8,057 nt of DNA from positions 1-8,057 of the forward strand of contig JAISUQ010000056.1 in the NCBI GenBank assembly GCA_031272005.1, in the 5' to 3' direction. Each line of letters starts with the position of its first letter. Within the stretch, counting starts at the first letter, position 1. The position numbers were made by a program, and so were the translations under genes. The notes under the pieces are model-generated. The model saw nothing but the letters and a program-made list of their open reading frames with translations, was not told the origin of the DNA and ran no database searches. Below are positions 1 to 5,231 of the stretch, piece by piece. The stretch is from Coriobacteriales bacterium (GTDB taxonomy: Bacteria > Actinomycetota > Coriobacteriia > Coriobacteriales > UBA8131).

Positions 1-215
1 CACGACATTCGGTCCGCGAAACTGCACGACGATTGGTGCGCTTAATGGCTGGGCCGAACATCGCCATGCGGAGTTTTCTCCGACACCCCCTGCGCCTGCC
101 AAGCTCTCAGTCCACCTCAGTCCACCTCAGTCCACCTCAGCCCACAGTGTCGCGAACCAAAGCCCATTTTATGAAAATTTAAGATTTGCTTAATGGATGC
201 TTTAGGCTCGGAGCG
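1..215. other. Upstream region without a definable gene
   Basis: Two plus-strand frames are open from the window edge: frame 2 to a TAA at 191-193 and frame 3 to a TAA at 180-182. Frame 1 stops at 43-45. Any of them could be the 3' end of an upstream gene, but I recognise no domain in any. The segment from about 165 to 205 is AT-rich compared with its surroundings and is the likely promoter area for the ABC ATPase gene, although I see no convincing -35/-10 pair. Confidence 0.3.
111..140 (+). repeat. 10-bp tandem repeat, three perfect copies
   Basis: The unit TCCACCTCAG occurs three times without mismatch. It is preceded by a decayed copy ending CTCAG (106-110) and followed by CCCAC. The unit length is not a multiple of three, so copy-number change would shift any reading frame passing through it. 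It lies about 120 bp upstream of the ABC ATPase start. Confidence 0.9.
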
Positions 216-236
216 TATCGTGACTTGAGCACGATA
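216..236. promoter_or_regulatory. Palindromic operator candidate upstream of the ABC ATPase
   Basis: TATCGTG and CACGATA form a perfect 7-bp inverted repeat around a 7-nt centre (ACTTGAG). It ends 21 nt before the ATG of the ATPase gene. The size and half-site geometry suit a dimeric repressor or response regulator that controls the exporter. As an RNA it would be only a short hairpin with no U-tract, so a terminator is unlikely. The binding protein is unknown. Confidence 0.45.
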
Positions 237-257
237 ACAACGAGTAAGGAGTGCTCC

Positions 258-1385
258 ATGTCCGAAGCGGTTTTACGTACTACCCAACTCACCAAGCTCT
301 ACGGCGCGCAACGGGCGCTCGACGGCGTCAGTCTGACGCTGCCCCGCGGTGCGGTTTATGGCCTGGTAGGTCAGAATGGCGCCGGCAAAACCACCTTAAT
401 CCGGCAGGTCACGGGCTTGTCCGCACCCACTCAGGGGCAGCTGGAGCTGTTTGGCGAGCACACCACCACCGGCCTGCGCCAGGCCCGGCGCCGGTTGGGC
501 TGCACCATCGAAACCCCGGCCTTTTATCCCAATCTCAGCGCCGCCGACAACCTGGAGTGCCTGCGTCGCCAGCGTGGCATCCCCGGCGGACAGGTGGTGG
601 CCAATGCCCTGCAGCAGGTCAATCTGGCTGGCACCGGCAGCAAGCGCTTTCGGGATTTCTCCTTAGGCATGAAGCAACGCCTGGGTCTGGCCGCCGCACT
701 GATGGGCAATCCTGACCTGCTGCTCCTGGACGAGCCGATCAACGGCTTGGACCCGATGGGCATCGTGGAGATTCGCGAGTTCATCAAGCAGCTGGCGGCT
801 TCGGGCATCACCATTCTCATCTCCAGCCACATCTTGAGCGAGCTGGCCCAGGTGGCCACCTGCTATGGCTTCATCCATCGTGGCCGGTTGCTGCTGGAAA
901 CCTCGGCTGCCGCACTGGCTGAGCATAGCCGCAGCTCACTGCGTGTGCTGGTCTCCGACGCCGCTCAGGCCGCCCTGGTTTTGGAGCGGTCGCTGGGCGT
1001 GCACGACTACCAGGTATTGGCAGCCAATGAGCTGCGGGTCTATGCAGCAGTAGAGCCCGGCCTGTTGTCGCAGGCGCTGTTCGCTGCCGGTATCACCATC
1101 ACCGGCCTGGAGCAGACCGGCGCCAGCCTGGAGGACTTCTTCAGCACCCTGATAGCCCAGGCCGACCAGGGCCTCCTGCCAACCCCAGGTACCGCTCCCA
1201 GCGCCGCGCCCGCCTACGCCGCCCCAGCTGCTCCCAACGCCGCGCCCGCCTACGCCGCCCCAGCCGCTCCCAGCACCGCGACCGCCTCTACCGCGCCCGC
1301 CTCCGTCACCCCAACTGCATCTGCACCCTATGCCGCGCCCGTCTCCGCCAAACCACCGCAACAGGGCATCAATCAGCAGCAATGA
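258..1385 (+). CDS. ABC transporter ATP-binding protein, BcrA/lantibiotic-export type, with a Pro/Ala-rich tail
   Basis: This is the 375-residue nucleotide-binding subunit of an ABC exporter; it hydrolyses ATP at the inner face of the membrane. The Walker A motif GQNGAGKT is at residues 38-45, signature SLGMKQR at 135-141, Walker B LLLLDE at 154-159, D-loop GLDP at 163-166 and switch histidine H191. The IETPAFYP segment at the Q-loop position and the SLGMKQRLG signature are typical of the BcrA/lantibiotic family. ATG 258 is preferred over an in-frame TTG at 186 because TAAGGAG (245-251) lies six bases upstream of it. Residues from about 308 to 375 form a tail made almost wholly of Ala, Pro, Thr and Ser. 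It includes a duplicated 12-residue unit and is not part of the usual domain. The partner permease follows at 1504. The substrate is inferred to be a peptide antibiotic or lipid-active compound. Confidence 0.93.
   Translation: MSEAVLRTTQLTKLYGAQRALDGVSLTLPRGAVYGLVGQNGAGKTTLIRQVTGLSAPTQGQLELFGEHTTTGLRQARRRLGCTIETPAFYPNLSAADNLECLRRQRGIPGGQVVANALQQVNLAGTGSKRFRDFSLGMKQRLGLAAALMGNPDLLLLDEPINGLDPMGIVEIREFIKQLAASGITILISSHILSELAQVATCYGFIHRGRLLLETSAAALAEHSRSSLRVLVSDAAQAALVLERSLGVHDYQVLAANELRVYAAVEPGLLSQALFAAGITITGLEQTGASLEDFFSTLIAQADQGLLPTPGTAPSAAPAYAAPAAPNAAPAYAAPAAPSTATASTAPASVTPTASAPYAAPVSAKPPQQGINQQQ
1201..1272 (+). repeat. 36-bp tandem duplication in the ATPase tail
   Basis: Two adjacent 36-nt units (1201-1236 and 1237-1272) differ at only two positions, the first base and a T/C at 1229/1265. 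They encode a 12-residue unit containing AAPAYAAPAAP twice. The low divergence points to recent slippage or unequal recombination. The duplication stays in frame. Confidence 0.9.
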
Positions 1386-1503
1386 GCATATAATTGGCCG
1401 AAATTAAATGTAATTGCACCATGTAAGATAAAATTAGTTTAATTAAGAGCAATAATGTGGAGAAATAGCTCGATTCTAGCCCGCTGAGAAAGGAAAACCA
1501 CCA
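1386..1503 (+). promoter_or_regulatory. AT-rich gap between ATPase and permease, possible internal promoter
   Basis: This 118-nt gap is much richer in A+T than the flanking genes. TTGCAC (1414-1419) followed after 18 nt by TTTAAT (1438-1443) could act as a weak promoter. The sequence AAGAGCAATAATG (1445-1457) recurs exactly as part of the palindrome at 7957-7980. The gap suggests that the permease may have its own transcription start rather than depend wholly on the ATPase promoter. No terminator hairpin is visible. Confidence 0.3.
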
Positions 1504-2220
1504 ATGTTCAACACGATTCGCGCCGACCTCTATCGGCTTCTACATGGCAAAGGCCTCTATATCTGCTACGCCTTGTATCTGCTGGGTGTGGCCTTCATCG
1601 TCTTCACCGGCAGTACGCCCGCGCCGCGGGTGGTGATGGAGAACTTCCTGGTCATGCTGTGTTTCATCCTGGCCATCGTCTACCTGATCTGCGCTCCGGA
1701 CTTCAACCACGGGGTCATCAAGACGCCGATTGCCAGCGGTGCCTCGCGCAGCACGCTGTATCTGGCGCGGCTGCTGCTCAGCTTCGTGCTCTGCGAGCTG
1801 CTCTATGGCCTGGCCGTGCTGCTGGCCATCGGTCTGGATTTGCTGTTGGGTTACCCTCTGGCCGACCCCACTGTGGGCAGTGCCGCTCAACTGGCCGCCG
1901 GCTTCGGTTGCCAGAGCCTCATGCTCCTGGCCGCCTGCGCCACCGGTGTGGCCATCGCCCACATCGCCCAGAGAGGCGCCGTGCTCAACGCCGTCTATGT
2001 GGCGCTGTTCTTCGGCATGACCATCTTCCAGGCTGCGCTGGGTCGCATCATCCCTTCGCTGCCCAACCTGGATTTCGTCAGCGGCTCCGCTCAGCTGCTC
2101 TACTTCGGCATGTTCGACAGCTTTGAACCCATCTGGCGCATCCTGGCCGTAGGCGCTGTCTATCTGGCGGCCAGCACCGTTCTCGGCCTGGCGGTCTTCA
2201 GCAAGTGCGAAATCAAGTAG
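1504..2220 (+). CDS. ABC-2 type permease, lantibiotic/bacitracin exporter membrane subunit
   Basis: This 238-residue integral membrane protein is the likely translocation partner of the preceding ATPase. About six hydrophobic segments are visible, near residues 17-36, 47-64, 86-115, 128-152, 157-178 and 212-233. The loop after the second segment reads DFNHGVIKTPIASGASR. That fits the F-x-x-G-x-I-K...G-x-S-R pattern seen in ABC-2 permeases of the lantibiotic immunity group. ATG 1504 is supported by AAAGGA (1489-1494) nine bases upstream. The gene ends 43 nt before the kinase candidate start. It has no low-complexity insertion, unlike several neighbours. The exporter role is strongly supported; the substrate is inference. 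Confidence 0.85.
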   Translation: MFNTIRADLYRLLHGKGLYICYALYLLGVAFIVFTGSTPAPRVVMENFLVMLCFILAIVYLICAPDFNHGVIKTPIASGASRSTLYLARLLLSFVLCELLYGLAVLLAIGLDLLLGYPLADPTVGSAAQLAAGFGCQSLMLLAACATGVAIAHIAQRGAVLNAVYVALFFGMTIFQAALGRIIPSLPNLDFVSGSAQLLYFGMFDSFEPIWRILAVGAVYLAASTVLGLAVFSKCEIK

Positions 2221-2262
2221 TGCTTCGCTGCGGTACAATAGCAGCGGCCGAAACCAGTTGAT

Positions 2263-3306
2263 TTGGAGAACCTTCTGCCCGATGCTATCATCATAGCCCT
2301 GAGCGCCACCGTCGTTGTACTGAGCCTGCTCAGTCTGGGACTGCAGCTGCGCCTGAAGCACGACGTCCGCCAGACGACCCGCCAGCTGCATTACATCCTC
2401 TCGCAGGACACCCGCATTACCCTGACCACCACCACCTTCAACCGCGAGATTGCCGAGCTGCAGGAGGCCATCAACACGCTGATCCTGCGCCAGCAGGCCG
2501 CTCGCACCGACTTTGAGCGCGAAGAGCTGGCCATCCGCCAGGCCATCGCCAATGTCTCCCATGACCTGCGCACCCCGCTGACCAGCGCTCTGGGCTACGT
2601 CCAGCTGATTGAGGACGAACAGGCCACTCCTGAGCAGCGCCAGCAGTATGCCGCCATCGTCCGCGCCAAGCTCGACGCCCTGACCGCCCTGATTGAGGAG
2701 CTGTTCGCCTACAGCCGCCTGGCCGAGGGTGAGCCACTGAAGCTGGAGCGTCTGGATCTGGCTGCCCTGACCCGTGAAGCCCTGGCCATCAGCTATACCG
2801 ACTTCGAAGCAGCCGGTTTTCAAGTACAGGTGGAGATACCCGAGCAACCGATACCATTGATTGCCGATGCTGAAGCCCTGCGCCGTATCCTGCAAAACCT
2901 GCTGGCCAACGCTTTGGTTCATGGCTGTGATATGTTGACGGTGCAGGTCTCAGGCGCGCCAGCATCACCCCGCCTGGCTGTTTCCAACACCGTGCCCCGG
3001 CCCGAAGCCATCGACCCCGACCGTCTCTTCGAGCGCTTCTACACCGCAGACCCGGCCCGCAGCCAGCGGCAGCAACCGCCATACGCCTCGCACAGCGCGC
3101 ACAGCTCGCAACCGCCACACGCTTCACCCACCTTACCCGCTTCGCCAGCCTCGCAACTCTCGAACGTCTCCCAAACCCCACCCAGCAGCGGCCTCGGCCT
3201 GGCCATAGTCAAATCCCTGGCCGAGAAACATCAGGCCCACCTCAGCGCCACCCTGCAAGGCGATACCCTGACCATAACGCTGGAGTTCCCAGCCAACGCA
3301 GCATAG
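2263..3306 (+). CDS. Sensor histidine kinase with one N-terminal membrane helix and a low-complexity insert in the ATP lid
   Basis: This membrane sensor kinase should autophosphorylate on histidine and pass phosphate to a response regulator. One hydrophobic helix spans residues 8-28. The H-box NVSHDLRTPLT places the phospho-acceptor at His100. The N-box QNLLANAL follows at 211-218 (N212, N216), the F-box LFERFY at 255-260 and the G-box SGLGLAIVKSLAE at 309-321. Between the F- and G-boxes, residues 266-308 form a Ser/Pro/Ala/Gln/His-rich insert where the family has a short lid. The start is uncertain. TTG 2263 has no Shine-Dalgarno sequence. GGAG (2265-2268) lies six bases before an in-frame CTG (2275), which may be the true start. 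No response regulator gene lies beside it. It follows the exporter genes, which suggests it senses the exported compound. Confidence 0.87.
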   Translation: MENLLPDAIIIALSATVVVLSLLSLGLQLRLKHDVRQTTRQLHYILSQDTRITLTTTTFNREIAELQEAINTLILRQQAARTDFEREELAIRQAIANVSHDLRTPLTSALGYVQLIEDEQATPEQRQQYAAIVRAKLDALTALIEELFAYSRLAEGEPLKLERLDLAALTREALAISYTDFEAAGFQVQVEIPEQPIPLIADAEALRRILQNLLANALVHGCDMLTVQVSGAPASPRLAVSNTVPRPEAIDPDRLFERFYTADPARSQRQQPPYASHSAHSSQPPHASPTLPASPASQLSNVSQTPPSSGLGLAIVKSLAEKHQAHLSATLQGDTLTITLEFPANAA

Positions 3307-3327
3307 CAACGAACAGTTGTAAGGTTT

Positions 3328-3441
3328 TCAGCGGCCTGTATGACCCAGCATGGCCCGCGGCTCTCCCTGCATGCTGGAGACGACGGAGCCGGTGAGCATA
3401 TAACGGCAGCCGACGGCCTCCAGAGCGCGCACAGTATGCAT
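3328..3441 (-). pseudogene. N-terminal remnant of a nucleotidyltransferase (MNT/AbiEii-like)
   Basis: A minus-strand reading frame starts at ATG 3441-3439. It overlaps the stop of the upstream small gene as TGATG and ends at a TGA (3330-3328). It encodes 37 residues with the core LEAVGCRYMLTGSVVSSMQG followed by EPRA. From memory of the family, this resembles the start of small nucleotidyltransferases of the AbiEii/MNT type (YxLTGSxASxxxGEPRxTxDID). The catalytic D-x-D and everything after it are missing. After EPRA the sequence becomes unrelated (MLGHTGR) and soon runs into the kinase gene 3' end. I read it as a gene truncated by rearrangement, once the partner of the small gene at 3441-3671. 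Confidence 0.6.
3345..3377. repeat. 8-bp inverted repeat at the nucleotidyltransferase breakpoint
   Basis: CCAGCATG (3345-3352) and CATGCTGG (3370-3377) are perfect reverse complements separated by 17 nt. The inner edge of the left arm coincides with the point where nucleotidyltransferase similarity stops. It may be the scar of an inversion or deletion, or a weak stem-loop between the convergent kinase and cassette. There is no U-tract, so a standard terminator is not supported. Confidence 0.4.
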
Positions 3442-3671
3442 CAATAGTTGCGATTCTGACATTGCAGGCGCTTCTCCAGATACAGTTGGTGTAATTCGGC
3501 CTCTGATAGCTCGGGATTGCTGGCTCTGTGGCCGTCGCGGAAGGCGGTGTTGGCCATGTCGCTGAGCTCAAAGGCCTTGAGCAGCTTCTCCCCGGGGGTC
3601 ATGCTGCGGAGAATCTGCAGGTATCGTTGTCTGTTAGGTCTGTTTTCATGTCTGTTGTGATGGTAGCACAA
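3441..3671 (-). pseudogene. Small conserved protein of a nucleotidyltransferase cassette, probably frameshifted
   Basis: The frame ending at 3441 contains YLQILRSMTPGEKLLKAFEL and ends LYLEKRLQCQNRNY. I recall this pattern from a family of roughly 70-residue proteins of unknown role, often placed just before a nucleotidyltransferase gene. The in-frame start is a TTG at 3671 without a ribosome binding site, and the first residues look unnatural. An ATG at 3649-3647 in the neighbouring frame encodes MKTDLTDN. It would join YLQILRSM if one base were restored near 3624-3625. The simplest reading is a one-base deletion in a gene that originally ran 3649 to 3441. The overlap with the downstream remnant (TGATG) indicates former translational coupling. 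An internal ATG at residue 24 could still give a 53-residue product. Confidence 0.6.
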
Positions 3672-3686
3672 TAAGGCGTCCGCCAG

Positions 3687-3726
3687 TTGACAGGGGGTAA
3701 AGAGCTACAATAACCAGAAGGTTATT
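3687..3726 (+). promoter_or_regulatory. Candidate folK operon promoter with overlapping palindrome
   Basis: TTGACA (3687-3692) is a consensus -35 element. TACAAT (3706-3711) is an excellent -10 but only 13 nt away. A better-spaced but weaker -10 is AATAAC (3709-3714, 16 nt). Immediately there, AATAACC (3709-3715) and GGTTATT (3720-3726) form a perfect 7-bp inverted repeat with a 4-nt loop. Such a site over the -10/start region could be an operator. This is the only plausible promoter before the folK-rsmI-ferredoxin run. Confidence 0.45.
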
Positions 3727-3740
3727 CGCTCGTCGTTGCC

Positions 3741-3784
3741 GTTGCCCGTTGGTCGTTGCCTGTTGGTCGTTGCCCGTTGGTCGG
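3741..3784 (+). repeat. 14-nt tandem repeat in the folK leader
   Basis: Two full units of GTCGTTGCC(T/C)GTTG lie at 3752-3765 and 3766-3779. A partial unit precedes them (3741-3751) and another follows (3780-3784). They lie between the candidate promoter and the folK ribosome binding site, so copy-number change would alter leader length but not the coding frame. Confidence 0.8.
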
Positions 3785-3807
3785 TGGGAGGCTGATTTGG
3801 AGAAGTC

Positions 3808-4494
3808 ATGGCGCTGGTAGTCATTGCGTTGGGATCCAATGTGGGGGCCGCGGGTGCAACATCGGCCGCTGCATCGGGCGCAACTGCACCCGCAACTGTG
3901 TCTGCAACTGCACCCGCTACTGCACCCGCAACTGCGCCTGCAACTGCACCCGCATCGACGCCCGCAACTGCGCCTGCAGCGGCACTTGCAGCGTCGCCCG
4001 CAGCGGCAGCTGCGACATTGTGGGCGGCGCAGGAGCGCCTGGCTCAGCTCCCAGACCTGCGGGTGTTGCGTTTCAGTTCGATTTACACATCTGAGCCGGC
4101 CTACGTGTTGGAGCAACCATCATTCGCTAACGCCGTGCTGCTGGCCGATACCAGCCTGGCGCCGCTGGAGCTGCTGCAACAGCTGCAGGCTGTGGAGCAG
4201 GAATTCGGCCGCGATCGCTCATCGCAAGCCCAGCACTGGGGGCCGCGCACCCTGGATTTGGACATCATCGACTATGCCGGCGTTGTCAGTGATGCTCCGA
4301 AGCTGACACTGCCTCACCCGCTGGCCTTGGAACGCGATTTCGTGGTTACGCCGTTGTTGGAGGTGGCTGCTGGGCATATCCTGGCCAATGGTGCCCCGGT
4401 CACTCGCGATAAGGTGACCTGTGGCTGGGTGCAGATGCATCAGGCTTGCGAGCCCAACGGGCAGGCGCTACCGTATCCGAAAGGCGGGCAGTGA
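3808..4494 (+). CDS. folK: 2-amino-4-hydroxy-6-hydroxymethyldihydropteridine pyrophosphokinase with ATAP repeat insert
   Basis: FolK transfers pyrophosphate from ATP to 6-hydroxymethyl-7,8-dihydropterin in cytoplasmic folate synthesis. The N-terminal strand ALGSNVG (residues 8-14) and SSIYTSEP (90-97) are family hallmarks. The core is FGRDR (133-137), W144 and GPRTLDLDIID (145-155). The magnesium-binding aspartates are D150 and D152, with R147 matching the arginine three residues before them in E. coli. PHPLALERDFVVTPL (169-183) completes the fold. The protein has 228 residues against about 160 usual. The excess is an Ala/Thr/Pro array at about 15-70, inserted between LGSNVG and the first helix. 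ATG 3808 follows GGAG (3799-3802) by five bases. The stop overlaps the next start (TGATG). No folP or folB is in the window. Confidence 0.93.
   Translation: MALVVIALGSNVGAAGATSAAASGATAPATVSATAPATAPATAPATAPASTPATAPAAALAASPAAAAATLWAAQERLAQLPDLRVLRFSSIYTSEPAYVLEQPSFANAVLLADTSLAPLELLQQLQAVEQEFGRDRSSQAQHWGPRTLDLDIIDYAGVVSDAPKLTLPHPLALERDFVVTPLLEVAAGHILANGAPVTRDKVTCGWVQMHQACEPNGQALPYPKGGQ
3880..4011 (+). repeat. 12-nt tandem array inside folK, eleven units
   Basis: Eleven consecutive 12-nt units based on GCAACTGCACCC run in frame with folK codons 25-68. They encode ATAP, ATVS, ATAP four times, ASTP, ATAP, AAAL, AASP and AAAA. Units 1, 3 and 6 are identical and the last three are the most diverged, a pattern expected of slippage with decay at one edge. 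Copy-number change would preserve the reading frame and only alter the linker length. Confidence 0.93.
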
Positions 4495-5231
4495 TGCTCT
4501 CAATATGTGCTACTCCAATAGGCAATTTAGGGGATGTGACCCTGCGGGTACTGGATACGCTGCGCCGAGCCGACGCCATTCTCGCCGAAGACACCCGTGT
4601 GACCCGCAAGCTGCTGGCAGCCAACGACATCCATACGTCGCTGGAGCGCTGCGACGCTAATGTGCTCGCCCAACGTCTGCCCCAGCTGCTGGCGCGTCTG
4701 GAGGCTGGTGAACACCTGGCCTACGTCAGCGACGCTGGCATGCCCGGCATCAGTGACCCCGGGTTGCTGCTGGTAGCTGCCGCCCGCCAGGCCGGACTGG
4801 CGGTGGAGGTGCTGCCGGGAGCCAGCGCTGTCCTCACGGCCCTGGTGGCGGCGGGCTTAGCCGGCACGGGCAGCGCGTTTTACTTCGGCGGTTTTCTGCC
4901 GCGCAAGGAGGCACAGATACGCACGCTGCTCAATAGCCTGGCCGAGCTGGACGCCGCGTTGGTTTTTTACGAGTCGCCGCATCGTGCTGCCCGCACGTTG
5001 GCGCTGATTGCCGAGGTATTCGCCGAGCGCGAAGTGGCGCTGGCTCGCGAGCTGACCAAGCTGCACGAGGAGGTCCTGCGCCTGCCTGCGCCTGAGCTGG
5101 CGGCCCAGATTGCCGCGCGCGAAGCCGCTGGCCAACCCCTGAAAGGCGAGGTCGCCCTGGTCATCTCCCCACCTGTTGCCGATAAAAGCCCCCGCCAGCA
5201 CGTGGATAAATACGCATCGGGTGAGGCCTGA
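4494..5231 (+). CDS. rsmI: 16S rRNA (cytidine-1402-2'-O)-methyltransferase, short form
   Basis: RsmI uses S-adenosylmethionine to methylate the 2'-hydroxyl of C1402 in the decoding centre of 16S rRNA. The SAM-binding tetrapyrrole-methylase fold shows TPIGNLGD (7-14), AEDTRVT (31-37), VSDAGMPGISDPG (78-90), PGASAV (108-113), FGGFLPRK (131-138), FYESPHR (158-164) and RELTKLHEE (185-193). ATG 4494 is chosen because the family begins just before ATPIGNLGD. The preceding AAGGCGGG (4480-4487) is a plausible ribosome binding site, and the start overlaps the folK stop. A GTG at 4491 is an alternative. The product has 245 residues against about 280-290 in E. coli and many others. It stops soon after KGEVALVI and lacks the small C-terminal helical domain. 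The stop overlaps the next gene as TGATG. Confidence 0.95.
   Translation: MLSICATPIGNLGDVTLRVLDTLRRADAILAEDTRVTRKLLAANDIHTSLERCDANVLAQRLPQLLARLEAGEHLAYVSDAGMPGISDPGLLLVAAARQAGLAVEVLPGASAVLTALVAAGLAGTGSAFYFGGFLPRKEAQIRTLLNSLAELDAALVFYESPHRAARTLALIAEVFAEREVALARELTKLHEEVLRLPAPELAAQIAAREAAGQPLKGEVALVISPPVADKSPRQHVDKYASGEA

Noticed and set aside
1383..1393. TGAGCATATAA occurring at 1383, 3393 and 7789
   Set aside because: An 11-mer is expected to recur several times by chance in 8 kb. One copy lies inside the nucleotidyltransferase coding remnant, so no common role is supported.
2227..2245. GCTGC/GCAGC inverted repeat with TACAAT between permease and kinase
   Set aside because: The arms are only 5 bp and GC-biased, and no -35 lies at a proper distance. 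It is too weak to call an operator or promoter.
1540..2922. Long minus-strand open frame of 460 codons, Gln/Gly/Asp-rich
   Set aside because: It is antisense to the permease and kinase genes, both of which have clear domains. Its composition is that of a reverse shadow of GC-rich codons, with no recognisable motif.
3880..4011. CRISPR-like regular repeats
   Set aside because: The units are adjacent 12-mers without spacers and lie in frame inside folK. The 36-bp duplication at 1201-1272 is likewise a coding tandem repeat. No CRISPR array or cas gene is present.
3646..4116. Minus-strand Cys/Arg/Ser-rich frame resembling a metallothionein-like or keratin-like protein
   Set aside because: The cysteine pattern is produced by reading the folK 12-nt ATAP repeat in reverse. 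It has no start signal of its own.
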